From the NCBI RefSeq assembly GCF_014199325.1, contig NZ_JACIJJ010000005.1, positions 62,001-126,000 on the forward strand: a stretch of 64,000 nucleotides of DNA, in the 5' to 3' direction. Below are positions 9,512-27,030 of this stretch, piece by piece. The number at the start of each line of letters is the position of its first letter. Positions within the stretch are counted from its first letter, which is position 1. This DNA comes from Sphingomonas yantingensis. Its GTDB lineage: Bacteria > Pseudomonadota > Alphaproteobacteria > Sphingomonadales > Sphingomonadaceae. The notes under the pieces are model-generated. The model searched no databases and was not told the origin of the DNA. It worked only from the letters and a program-made list of their open reading frames with translations. The translations under genes and the position numbers were made by a program.

Positions 9512-9536
9512 CACCCCGGATCAAGTCCGGGGTGAC
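9512..9536. repeat. Single hairpin repeat unit, copy 3
   Basis: One arm of the family, TTCACCCCGGATCAAGTCC then GGGGTGA, sits six bases after the modC stop. The CACCCCGGA/TCCGGGGTG stem is perfect. No mirrored partner is seen, so this is a solitary unit. Confidence 0.8.
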
Positions 9537-9555
9537 GGTGCTCTCCGGGCAAAGA

Positions 9556-9591
9556 AAAAGCCGCCGCCGGGCATCCCCGACGGCGGCTTTT
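9556..9591. terminator. Bidirectional intrinsic terminator between modC and rpoC
   Basis: The stem AAAAGCCGCCG (9556-9566) pairs perfectly with CGGCGGCTTTT (9581-9591), with an inner CGGG/CCCG helix in the loop. The A-run on one side and T-run on the other mean it can end transcripts from both directions, serving modC (+) and rpoC (-). Confidence 0.92.
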
Positions 9592-9610
9592 CTCATTTAG
9601 GCCCGAACGA

Positions 9611-13894
<4,284 letters not shown>

Positions 13895-13911
13895 TTCTAG
13901 TCCCTCGTCCA

Positions 13912-14028
13912 ACTCCCCTCCCTGACAAGGGAGGGGCTGGGGGTGGGTTGGGTGCCTCAGGCGTCCCGTATGGGGAGAGGCACCCACCCCTCGATCCCCT
14001 CCCTGCGTGCAGGGAGGGGAGGGTCTGC
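13912..14028. repeat. Inverted pair of CCCTCCCTG hairpins between rpoB and rpoC
   Basis: The unit CCCTCCCTGACAAGGGAGGG followed by GCTGGGGGTGGGTTGGGTGCCTC recurs in mirror image as GAGGCACCCACCCCTCGATC, then CCCTCCCTGCGTGCAGGGAG. Each unit contains its own hairpin, and the two units can pair with each other. This family differs from the CCCCGG hairpins elsewhere in the window. It fills most of the 139-base rpoB-rpoC spacer. Confidence 0.85.
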
Positions 14029-14033
14029 TTGGC

Positions 14034-18179
<4,146 letters not shown>

Positions 18180-18470
18180 AAGCTGCTGTTCGCCTCGCTC
18201 AGCCGGAATGTCGGGCGCAAATGCCATTCGGGACGCAAAAAGCCGCGTATCCCGCATGGGACCGCAGCTTGATGGGGCGTCCTGAAATATCCTTTAAGAC
18301 CAATCCCTATGGCGCGCTGCGCGACGGCGCACCCTATCCCGGTCTTGAAGGCAGAGGCGCGATATAGGCGGCGGGGGTGAGGCTGTCAAACCACGCGCAG
18401 CCCAAAAAGCCGCGGCGGGATGCGCGGGGGACTAGCGGCGGGGGCCGGAACAGCGATAAAGCGCGGCCCC

Positions 18471-19832
18471 ATGTTCCGGTTCCCACTGTTGCTTGCCGCC
18501 GCGATCCCCGCGGCCATGCCCGCCGCCGCGCAGGATACGCCGCCGCAGGTCAATCCCTCGCAGGCCAATCCCTCGCAAGAACGCATCCTGCCGCCGATCG
18601 ACTATTCGCTGCCGCCGGGCGAGGGGCAGCAGCAGCCGGCGCCCGCGCCGACGCCGACGACGGCCGCGCCGCGGGTGACGCCTACGGCGACGCCGACGCC
18701 GCGCGCCACCCCCACGCCGCGCGCGACGCCGACCCCGCGGGCAACACCGACGCCGCGCGCGACGGAAACGCCTAGGCCCGAGGCGACGCCGACCCCGGCA
18801 CCGACCGAGGCAGCACCAGTGCCGGTCGAAACGCCGGTCGCGGTAGAGACGCCGACCGCGGAGGCGACTCCGGTGGCGGAGGCGACGCCTGTCACTGCCG
18901 CGCCCGCCGCTGCCGAGGGCAGCGGCGGGACGATCTGGTGGATCGTCGGCGGGGTCGTGGTGCTCGCAGGCCTGGCCTTCTGGTTCCTGCGCCGACGCGG
19001 CGCGAACGACGGCTTCGTCGAGGCGGCGGCGGTGCCGGAGCCCGCGGCCGCCCCCGTGCCGCCGCCTGCGCCGCGCGCCGTGGTTCCGCCGCCGGCGCCG
19101 CGCCCCGTCACGCCGCCGCCCGCGCCGCGTCCGGCAGCCCCGGTCGCCGCACCGCCCGCAGCACCTCGCCCGCCCGCGCCCCCGGCCGAGCCGCCGCAGT
19201 TCCTCTCGCGCCCCGCGGGCACGCCGCTCACCCCGCGGTCGGACATTCCCGCCGGCACGATCACCGCCTTTCGCGCGCCCGCGCCCGTCGCCGGCGGCGG
19301 CACGCTGACCGCGTTCAGCCGCCCGGCGCCGCAATTAGGCATCGAGCTTCAGCCGATCCGCGCGGGGCTTCAGGAGGATGCCGGCTTCGTCGAGTTCCAG
19401 TTCGCGATCCTGAACCAGAGCGATCAGGCGGTGTCGGACATGCTCGTCTCCGCCTGGATGCTGACCGCCAGCGCCGAGCAGGACGAGCGCATCCTTGCCC
19501 ACCTGAACGAGCCGGTCGATCCGGCGCAGCACAGCCGCTACGCGCTTCGCCCGCAGGAGCATCGCGAGCACCGCGCGGCGATGGGCGCGCCGCTGGACGA
19601 ACTCAACGTGGTCGAGGCGGCGGGGCGGCGGTTCTTCGCGCCGATCATCCTCGTCGATGCGCGCTACCGCGCCGAAGGCGGTGGGCAGGGGCGCAGCACC
19701 GCCGCCTTCACCGTCGGGCGTCCGAGCCCCACCACCGGCAAGCTCGTCCCCATCTATGTCGACCGCGGCCCATTGATCGTCGAGGGGCTTACCGCGCGCC
19801 CCTATCCCATCCGCCGGACGCAGGCGGCGTGA
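18471..19832 (+). CDS. Pro/Thr-rich single-pass membrane protein of unknown function
   Basis: A 453-residue protein starting MFRFPLLLAAAIPAAMPAAA (signal peptide, cleavage near QD). Residues about 55-145 form a low-complexity stretch of Pro, Thr, Ala and Glu that contains five ATPTPR-type hexapeptides (73-102). A transmembrane helix, TIWWIVGGVVVLAGLAFWFL, follows at 154-173, then RRR, which suggests the repeat region is outside and the rest inside. After a second proline-rich linker (about 190-255), residues about 305-450 look folded (LGIELQPIRAGLQEDAGFVEF through VDRGPLIVEGL). I do not recognise a characterised family. The in-frame Met 17 codons upstream lacks a signal-like sequence and is not preferred. 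Confidence 0.7.
   Translation: MFRFPLLLAAAIPAAMPAAAQDTPPQVNPSQANPSQERILPPIDYSLPPGEGQQQPAPAPTPTTAAPRVTPTATPTPRATPTPRATPTPRATPTPRATETPRPEATPTPAPTEAAPVPVETPVAVETPTAEATPVAEATPVTAAPAAAEGSGGTIWWIVGGVVVLAGLAFWFLRRRGANDGFVEAAAVPEPAAAPVPPPAPRAVVPPPAPRPVTPPPAPRPAAPVAAPPAAPRPPAPPAEPPQFLSRPAGTPLTPRSDIPAGTITAFRAPAPVAGGGTLTAFSRPAPQLGIELQPIRAGLQEDAGFVEFQFAILNQSDQAVSDMLVSAWMLTASAEQDERILAHLNEPVDPAQHSRYALRPQEHREHRAAMGAPLDELNVVEAAGRRFFAPIILVDARYRAEGGGQGRSTAAFTVGRPSPTTGKLVPIYVDRGPLIVEGLTARPYPIRRTQAA
18687..18776 (+). repeat. Five tandem 18-bp coding repeats (ATPTPR)
   Basis: Five consecutive 18-base units of the form GCGACGCCGACGCCGCGC encode ATPTPR four times and ATETPR once. Small synonymous differences between units show that they are not all freshly duplicated. 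Such arrays can change length by slippage. Confidence 0.85.
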
Positions 19833-19911
19833 CGTAACGAATGCCACGAAATGCCGCTTGCGGGCGGTCGCTGTCTTGCTAAGCTGATACAGTTACCTTT
19901 GGGGGAGTATC

Positions 19912-21330
19912 ATGAAGCTGAGGCAGATGACCGCCGCGCTGGCGCTTGCCGCGTGCTGGCCGGGGATGGCCGCCGCGCAGAGCCGGGCTGCACCCGCCGC
20001 CGCGCCCGCGCGGCTCAATATCGACATGCAGTACTTCACGCTGCCCAACGGGCTGCGCGTCGTCCTGTCCAAGGATGCGATCGCCCCTACCGTCACCGTG
20101 GGCGTCTATTACGGCATCGGTTTCCGCGTCGAGCCGCGCAACCGCACGGGCTTCGCGCACCTGTTCGAGCATCTGATGTTTCAGGGATCGGGCAACGCAC
20201 CCAAGGGCGTGTTCGACACGACGATCACCGGCGTCGGCGGCATCAACAACGGCTCGACCCGGTTCGACTTCACCAATTATTTCGAGATCGTCCCCTCGAA
20301 CGCGCTCGAGCGGATCCTGTGGCTCGAGGGCGACCGCATGGCCCGCCCCGTGATCGACGAGACGGTGCTGAAGAACCAGCAGGGCGTCGTCGGCAACGAG
20401 GTGAAAGTCAACGTCCTCAACCAGCCCTATTCGACCTGGCCGTGGATCGACCTGCCGATGCTCGCCAACGAGAATTGGCACAACGCGCATAATTTCTACG
20501 GCGACCTGACCGAGATCGAGGCGGCGACCGTCGCCGATGCCAAGACCTTTTCGGACAGCTATTACCGCCCGTCGAACGCCGTCCTCGTCGTCGCGGGCGA
20601 CATCGACTATGCCGCGACGCGCGCGATGGTGACGCGCTATTTCGGTGCCATCCCCGCCAAGCCCCGGCTGCCCCAGCCCGACATCAGCGAGCCGCGTCAG
20701 ACCAAGGAGAAGTTCAAGAGCCGTGTCGACCGCCTCGCGCCGCGGCCGGGCTATGCCGCGGGTTACAAGGTGCCGCCGCGCGGCACGCCCGAATGGTATG
20801 CGATGGGCCTGATCGACCAGATGCTGGTGCAGGGCGAGGACAGCCGCCTCTATGCCGAACTGGTGCAGAAGCGCGGCATCACCGGATCGATCGACGGCGG
20901 CATCAACGCGCTGCTCGGCACGATGTACAATTACAACGGCCCGATGCTGTGGAGCTTCAGCTTCAGCCACGATCCGTCGAAGTCGAATGCGGAGATCACC
21001 GCCGCGATCGACGGCGTGATCGACGGGCTGCGCACCCGGCCGGTGACGCAGGCCGAACTCGACCGCGCGCGCACCAAGATCCGCTCGGACCTCTATGCCA
21101 CGGTCGATGGGCAGGGCCGGGTCGGACTGATCGACCTGCTCGCGGTTCACGCGCTGTTCGACAACGACCCGACCAAGGTCAACCGGATCGAGGACGGCTT
21201 TGCCAAGGTGACGCCCGCCCTCATCCAGAAGGTCGCGCAGGAATATCTGCGCCCGACCAACCGCTCGATCTACGTCATCGAACCCGGCGCGGCCCAGCCC
21301 GCCGCCGCGGCCAAGGGAGCTGCCAAGTAA
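19912..21330 (+). CDS. M16 family zinc peptidase, catalytic subunit
   Basis: A 472-residue exported insulinase-type peptidase with a signal peptide (KLRQMTAALALAACWPGMAAA). The inverted zinc motif HxxEH is present as HLFEH at 83-87, and the third zinc ligand is probably E163 (QQGVVGNEVKVN), 77 residues after E86, the normal spacing. PF00675 covers roughly 40-190 and the PF05193 domain about 195-380. The C-terminal half lacks the clear RxxxxxxGY(x)Y substrate-binding pair that the neighbouring gene has. The stop overlaps the start of the next M16 gene by one base (TAATG). The pair probably forms a periplasmic heterodimer that degrades peptides or processes a substrate. Confidence 0.9.
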   Translation: MKLRQMTAALALAACWPGMAAAQSRAAPAAAPARLNIDMQYFTLPNGLRVVLSKDAIAPTVTVGVYYGIGFRVEPRNRTGFAHLFEHLMFQGSGNAPKGVFDTTITGVGGINNGSTRFDFTNYFEIVPSNALERILWLEGDRMARPVIDETVLKNQQGVVGNEVKVNVLNQPYSTWPWIDLPMLANENWHNAHNFYGDLTEIEAATVADAKTFSDSYYRPSNAVLVVAGDIDYAATRAMVTRYFGAIPAKPRLPQPDISEPRQTKEKFKSRVDRLAPRPGYAAGYKVPPRGTPEWYAMGLIDQMLVQGEDSRLYAELVQKRGITGSIDGGINALLGTMYNYNGPMLWSFSFSHDPSKSNAEITAAIDGVIDGLRTRPVTQAELDRARTKIRSDLYATVDGQGRVGLIDLLAVHALFDNDPTKVNRIEDGFAKVTPALIQKVAQEYLRPTNRSIYVIEPGAAQPAAAAKGAAK

Positions 21331-22748
21331 TGCGCTCGCTCGTTTCCACCGCCGCGCTGAGCCTGGCCGCGCTGGTCGCCGCCACGCCGGCACTCGCGCA
21401 ATCCTATCCGCCCGCGCCGCCGATCGGCAGCCCAAAGCCGTTCAACGTGCCCGCCAGCGAGACCTACACGCTGCCCAACGGCATGATCGTCACGCTCGTG
21501 CCTTATGGCGCAGTGCCCAAGGCGTTCATGATGCTCGACGTCTATGCCGGCGGCGTGAACGAGGACGACAAGGTCTGGCTGTCGCAGCTTGCCGCCGAAA
21601 TGACCAAGCAGGGGGCGGCGGGCAAGACCGCCGGCCAGATCGCGACTGCCGCCGCCGACATGGGCGGCAACCTCAACGTCTCGCCCGGCGAGGAGAAGAC
21701 GAGCTTCGCGATCGACGTGCTGTCGGAGCATATCGGTCACGCCGTCGCGCTGCTGAGCGACGTCGCGACGCGGCCCGACTTCCCCGCAGCGGAGTTCGAC
21801 CGGGTCAAGGCCGACGCGGTCCGCCGCCTCGCGCTCACCATGTCGCAGCCCGGCACGCTCGCCACCGCGGCGCTGTTCAAGCGCTATTACGGGGCCACGC
21901 ATCCCTATGGCCGCTACGTGCCGACACAGGCGCAGCTGTCGGCGTACACGCTGGCCGATGCCAAGCGCTTCTACGCCGCCAATTTCGGGGCGAAGCGCGC
22001 GCATCTCTACATCGCCGGCCGGTTCGACACCGCCGCGGCGAAGGCGGCGATCGAGCAGGCGTTCGGCGGTTGGGCCGCGGGCGCCGATCGCGCCCGCGTG
22101 CCCTATACGCCGATCACCGGCCCGGCGGTGCTGCTCGTCGATCGCCCCGGCGCGCCGCAATCGACGCTGCGACTCGCCTTCCCGGCGCCTGCCGGCGCTT
22201 CGGCGGGCGACGTGCCCGAACGCGTGTCGAACGCGCTGCTGGGCGGGGCGTTCAGCTCGCGCATCACGCGCAACATCCGCGAGGACAAGGGCTATACCTA
22301 TTCGCCCGGCTCCTCGATTCAGTTCTGGCCGGGGGCGGGCACCTGGGTCTTTCAGGCCGACGTGACGAGCACCGCGACCGGTGCTTCGCTGACGGAGGTC
22401 TACAAGGAGATCCGCCGGCTCCAGACCGAAACCCCGCCGGCCGAGGAGGTTGCGGGTTCGCGCAACTATCTGGCTGGGCTGTTCGCGATCCAGAACGCGA
22501 CGGCGGCCTCGCTCGTCAATTCGATGGCGCAGCGCGACGCGCTGGGTTGGCCGAAGGACTGGCTCCAGACCTATGTCCCCGCGGTCCTCGCGGTGACGCC
22601 GGCGCAGGTGCGACAAGCCGCGGTCGCGTCGCAGCCGCTGGACAAGGCGACATTGGTCGTCGTCGGCGACCTCACCAGCGTCGAGCCGCAGCTCAAGGCG
22701 TTGCCCGAACTGAAGGGCGTGACGTTCCAGCGCGTGACCGTGCCCTGA
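21330..22748 (+). CDS. M16 family peptidase-like, non-catalytic partner subunit
   Basis: A 472-residue exported homologue of the preceding gene (signal peptide MRSLVSTAALSLAALVAATP, cleavage after ALAQ). The segment that should carry HxxEH reads WLSQLAAEMTKQGA, so the zinc ligands are missing. The C-terminal half retains the conserved RNIREDKGYTYSPGS, which carries the R/Y pair that binds substrate in M16 proteins. This reciprocal loss matches the alpha/beta division known in two-subunit M16B peptidases. The start codon overlaps the upstream stop, giving translational coupling. Its last 56 bases overlap the convergent acyltransferase gene. Confidence 0.9.
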   Translation: MRSLVSTAALSLAALVAATPALAQSYPPAPPIGSPKPFNVPASETYTLPNGMIVTLVPYGAVPKAFMMLDVYAGGVNEDDKVWLSQLAAEMTKQGAAGKTAGQIATAAADMGGNLNVSPGEEKTSFAIDVLSEHIGHAVALLSDVATRPDFPAAEFDRVKADAVRRLALTMSQPGTLATAALFKRYYGATHPYGRYVPTQAQLSAYTLADAKRFYAANFGAKRAHLYIAGRFDTAAAKAAIEQAFGGWAAGADRARVPYTPITGPAVLLVDRPGAPQSTLRLAFPAPAGASAGDVPERVSNALLGGAFSSRITRNIREDKGYTYSPGSSIQFWPGAGTWVFQADVTSTATGASLTEVYKEIRRLQTETPPAEEVAGSRNYLAGLFAIQNATAASLVNSMAQRDALGWPKDWLQTYVPAVLAVTPAQVRQAAVASQPLDKATLVVVGDLTSVEPQLKALPELKGVTFQRVTVP

Positions 22749-23700
22749 TCCGCGCCGGGTCGAGCGCCCGCGCGATCGGCCGCTCGACCCGGCGATGGAC
22801 TATCAAGCTGGCGGCGATGCCGAGGATCGCCGCCGGCAGCATCAACGCCGCGGGCGGCACCGCCCCGGCGGTCAGCGCGAACAGCGGCTTCATGACGAGC
22901 AGGTGCGTGAGATAGATCGCGTAGCTGGCATCGCCCAGCGCCTCCAGCCGGGGGCGCCGCGTGACGGGCTCGCGCGAAAGCGTCCAGACCATCGCCGCGA
23001 TCGTGAGCGTTCCGGCAAAGAAACGGATGCGATCCATCAGGCCGGCATGCAGCGCCAGCATGAAGATGAGGCAGAGGCCGCCGCCCATAGCCACCGCGCG
23101 CATCGTCGCCCGTCCGCGCCATACCTCGCCGATCCACATGCCCGCCGCGAACTCGATCAGGATGGGGCTGGTCCACGCGCTGCGCTGTGCCGAGCCGATC
23201 GCGGCGAGGGTGAGCAGCAGCGCCGAGAGGAGCGGCGTGCGCCACCGCACCGGCAGCATGAGGGTCGCGGCGAACAGCAGGTAAAAACTCATCTCGTAAT
23301 GCAGGGACCAACCGGGGGCGAGCAGGGGAAGGCCCATGGCGGTCGGCCCCGCATTCCCTTGCGGCAGGAAAGCGAGCGCGCTGGCGATGCGGCCCGCGCC
23401 GGGCGCCATCCCCGCGACCGCCAGCCCCGTCGCCATCACCAGCGTCGCCAGCCAGTAGAGCGGCACGACCCGCCGGATGCGGGCGAACAGGAACGGGGTG
23501 GGCCGGCTGTTCTCATCGGTGATCGCGACCATCATGAAGCCGCTCAGGACGAAGAACAGGTCGACGCCGAACGCGCCGGGGATGAACGGCACGCCGCCCA
23601 TCTCGCCGGCATGGAACGCGACGACGCCCAGCGCCGCGATCGCGCGCAGCTGTTGCAGCCCCATCAGCCGCGCCGGTGGTTCCGTCCGCCCCATGTGCAC
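22693..23700 (-). CDS. Acyltransferase 3 family membrane protein
   Basis: A 335-residue polytopic inner-membrane protein of the acyltransferase-3 (OafA/NolL-like) family, which moves acyl groups onto extracellular or envelope sugars. The first helix contains the conserved active-site histidine (LRAIAALGVVAFHAGEMGG), followed by FGVDLFFVLSGFMMV and FLFARIRRVVPLYWLATL, both family hallmarks. About ten hydrophobic segments follow. The true start may be 11 codons downstream (MGLQQLRAIAALG), since no ribosome site clearly decides. The C-terminal tail is arginine-rich and runs 56 bases into the convergent M16 gene. The acceptor sugar is unknown. Confidence 0.85.
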   Translation of the reverse strand: MHMGRTEPPARLMGLQQLRAIAALGVVAFHAGEMGGVPFIPGAFGVDLFFVLSGFMMVAITDENSRPTPFLFARIRRVVPLYWLATLVMATGLAVAGMAPGAGRIASALAFLPQGNAGPTAMGLPLLAPGWSLHYEMSFYLLFAATLMLPVRWRTPLLSALLLTLAAIGSAQRSAWTSPILIEFAAGMWIGEVWRGRATMRAVAMGGGLCLIFMLALHAGLMDRIRFFAGTLTIAAMVWTLSREPVTRRPRLEALGDASYAIYLTHLLVMKPLFALTAGAVPPAALMLPAAILGIAASLIVHRRVERPIARALDPARIRARSRAGTSRPSVRATP

Positions 23701-23750
23701 GGGCTATCCGACAAAGGTGAACCAAGCCTCGCTTGACCGTTGCGGCGCCG

Positions 23751-25010
<1,260 letters not shown>

Positions 25011-25015
25011 CCTCC

Positions 25016-25107
25016 CGTCATCCCGGGCTTGACCCGGGATCCCGCTTCTTCTTCTTCTCGGCCGTTGAAAAGGCAGCGGGACCCCGGATGAAGTCCGGAG
25101 CGACGGT
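25016..25107. repeat. Interspersed hairpin repeat, inverted pair, copy 4
   Basis: The left unit is GTCATCCCGGGCTTGACCCG followed by GGATCCCGCTTCTTC; the right unit is GCAGCGGGACCCCGGATGAA followed by GTCCGGAGCGAC. It lies between the threonine synthase stop and the convergent alpha/beta hydrolase. The right-hand stem has drifted (ATGAAG for ATCAAG), so this copy is older than copies 1 and 5. Confidence 0.8.
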
Positions 25108-25161
25108 CACAAATCTGGTGGCACCCGCCCGTCGCATCGGCCGGGACGGGCGCCCTGCCCA

Positions 25162-25818
25162 TCAACGGATCGGTGAGTTGGGGTCGAGCCGCATGTCGAG
25201 ATAGCGGTCCACGCTGCCCATCAGCTGCGGCATCTCGTGCTCGAAGAAGTGGTTCGCGCCTGGGATCGTGTCGTGGTGGATGGTGATGTGCTTTTGCGTG
25301 CGCAGCTTGTCGACCAGCTTCTGGGTTGCGCTCGGCGTCACTACTTCGTCCGCATCGCCCTGGATGATGATGCCCGAGGAGGGGCAGGGGGCGAGGAAGG
25401 TGAAGTCGTACATGTTCGCCGGCGGCGCGATCGAGATGAAGCCGCGAATCTCCGGCCGGCGCATCAAGAGCTGCATGCCGATCCACGCGCCAAAGCTGAC
25501 GCCCGCGATCCACGTCGTCTGCGCTTCAGGGTGGAAGCTCTGCACCCAGTCGAGCGCGCTCGCCGCATCCGACAGCTCGCCGATGCCGTTGTCGAACGTC
25601 CCCTGGCTCTTGCCCACGCCGCGAAAATTGAAGCGCAGCGTCGCGAAACCGCGGCGCTGGAAGGTTTTGTAGAGCTCCTGCACGATCCGGTTGTTCATCG
25701 TGCCGCCCGACTGCGGGTGCGGATGCAGGATCATCGCGACGGGCGCGCGCGGGCGGGGGGCGGGGGCGAAGCGCCCCTCGAGACGGCCTTCGGGGCCGGG
25801 AAAGATCACTTCGGGCAT
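25162..25818 (-). CDS. Alpha/beta hydrolase
   Basis: A 218-residue serine hydrolase. The nucleophile elbow is GVSFGAWIG, the oxyanion region starts HPHPQSGGTMNN, the acid is probably in QGDADEVV, and the histidine in GANHFFEH. The short form and HPHPxxGGxxxN motif match a widespread group of uncharacterised cytoplasmic hydrolases related to dienelactone hydrolase. The ATG at 25818 has AGGAAACC directly upstream and gives MPEVIFPGPEG; the much longer open frame upstream is the antisense of the desulfurase gene and is rejected. It is divergent from the desulfurase operon with about 105 bases between. Substrate unknown. Confidence 0.85.
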   Translation of the reverse strand: MPEVIFPGPEGRLEGRFAPAPRPRAPVAMILHPHPQSGGTMNNRIVQELYKTFQRRGFATLRFNFRGVGKSQGTFDNGIGELSDAASALDWVQSFHPEAQTTWIAGVSFGAWIGMQLLMRRPEIRGFISIAPPANMYDFTFLAPCPSSGIIIQGDADEVVTPSATQKLVDKLRTQKHITIHHDTIPGANHFFEHEMPQLMGSVDRYLDMRLDPNSPIR

Positions 25819-25923
25819 CGGTTTCCTGTACGACTGTCGGCGCCGCGAAAGCTGGCGCCCACCAATGCGACGGCTATATAGACCGGGCGGCCCGACAAGC
25901 AACGCCGCCGGGAGACGAAGCGC

Positions 25924-27030
25924 TTGGGCAATCGCCTCTATCTGGATCACGCCGCCGCCACGCCGATGGTCGAGCCCGCGATGGCCGCGGTCGCCGCGGC
26001 GATGACCGACTGGGCCAATCCGTCGAGCCCGCATGCCGAGGGGCGGGCAGGGCGCGCGGTGCTGGAGGCGGCACGCACGCGGCTCGCCGCCGCCTATGGC
26101 TGGGCGGGTGAGGTCATTTTCACGGGCGGCGCGACCGAGGCGTTGGGCATCGCGCTGACCCGCGCGGAGGTGTCGCGGGTGCTGGTCGGCGCGACCGAGC
26201 ACGAGGCGGTCTTGCGCGCCGCGCCTGAGGCAGAGCGGCTGCCCGTTACCGAGGACGGCACGTTGGACCTCGCCGCGCTTCAGGCGGCGCTGTCGGCCGA
26301 CCCGTCTCCGGCGCTGGTCGCCGTCCAGTGGGGGAACAACGAGACGGGCATCCTCCAGCCGCTCGCCGAGATCGCACGGATCGTTCATGCCGCCGGCGGA
26401 CTGCTGCTCGCCGATGCCGCGCAGATGCCGGTCGGCTGGGACGACGAGGATTTGCCCCAGCATCATGCCGATTTCATCGCGCTATCGGGGCATAAGCGCG
26501 GCGGGCCGCCGGGGATCGGCGCGCTGCTGATCCGCGATTTCGCTGCGCTGCGCCCCTCCGGCGGGCAGGAGCGCGGCTATCGCGGCGGGACCGAGAATGT
26601 GCCGGGCGCGCTCGGCTTCGTCGCGGCGGTGGACGTGCCCGAGGACCTGATCGACCTCGCCGAGCTGCGCGAACGGCTGGACCACCGGCTCGCCGCAGTA
26701 GGCGCGGAGCGGGTGGGGGCGGAGGCGGAGCGGCGGACGCCGACGATCGCCGCCTATCGGATGCCCGGCGTGGCGGCGGCAACGCAGCTCATCCGCTTCG
26801 ACCTGATGGGTATTTCGGTGTCGGCGGGCGCGGCCTGCTCGTCGGGGACGATGCGGCCGAGCCATGTGCTCGCTCAGATGGGCGTCGCGCCGGAGGCGGC
26901 GGGCGAGGTGATCCGCGTCAGCTTCGGCCGGACGACGACGACCGAGGACGTGGACCGTTTCGTCGACGCCTGGACGACGATCCGGCGCGAGGCGGGTGGC
27001 GCAGTGGCGGAGGGCGACCTCCTCATATGA
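25924..27030 (+). CDS. Cysteine desulfurase family protein (first of tandem pair)
   Basis: A 368-residue class V aminotransferase-fold protein of the NifS/IscS type. It would take sulfur from cysteine as a persulfide. The PLP lysine is K191 (ALSGHKRGG), the PLP-stacking histidine H93 (ATEHEAV), and the sulfur-accepting cysteine C305 (SAGAACSSG). It begins at a TTG codon with GGGAGACGAAG upstream; no ATG lies near enough to keep the conserved LYLDHAAATP start. It overlaps the second desulfurase by four bases (ATGA). Sequence divergence from its neighbour suggests an old duplication with distinct roles. Confidence 0.88.
   Translation: MGNRLYLDHAAATPMVEPAMAAVAAAMTDWANPSSPHAEGRAGRAVLEAARTRLAAAYGWAGEVIFTGGATEALGIALTRAEVSRVLVGATEHEAVLRAAPEAERLPVTEDGTLDLAALQAALSADPSPALVAVQWGNNETGILQPLAEIARIVHAAGGLLLADAAQMPVGWDDEDLPQHHADFIALSGHKRGGPPGIGALLIRDFAALRPSGGQERGYRGGTENVPGALGFVAAVDVPEDLIDLAELRERLDHRLAAVGAERVGAEAERRTPTIAAYRMPGVAAATQLIRFDLMGISVSAGAACSSGTMRPSHVLAQMGVAPEAAGEVIRVSFGRTTTTEDVDRFVDAWTTIRREAGGAVAEGDLLI

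Noticed and set aside
13895..13987. 31-residue N-terminal extension of RpoC
   Set aside because: It translates the intergenic inverted repeat; the conserved RpoC start MNELTNF has its own ribosome site.
18687..18776. Short tandem repeats as a possible CRISPR-like array
   Set aside because: Units are 18 bases, contiguous without spacers, and in frame inside a coding sequence.
25819..26466. Long N-terminal extension of the alpha/beta hydrolase
   Set aside because: It is antisense to the first cysteine desulfurase; the ATG at 25818 has a good ribosome site.
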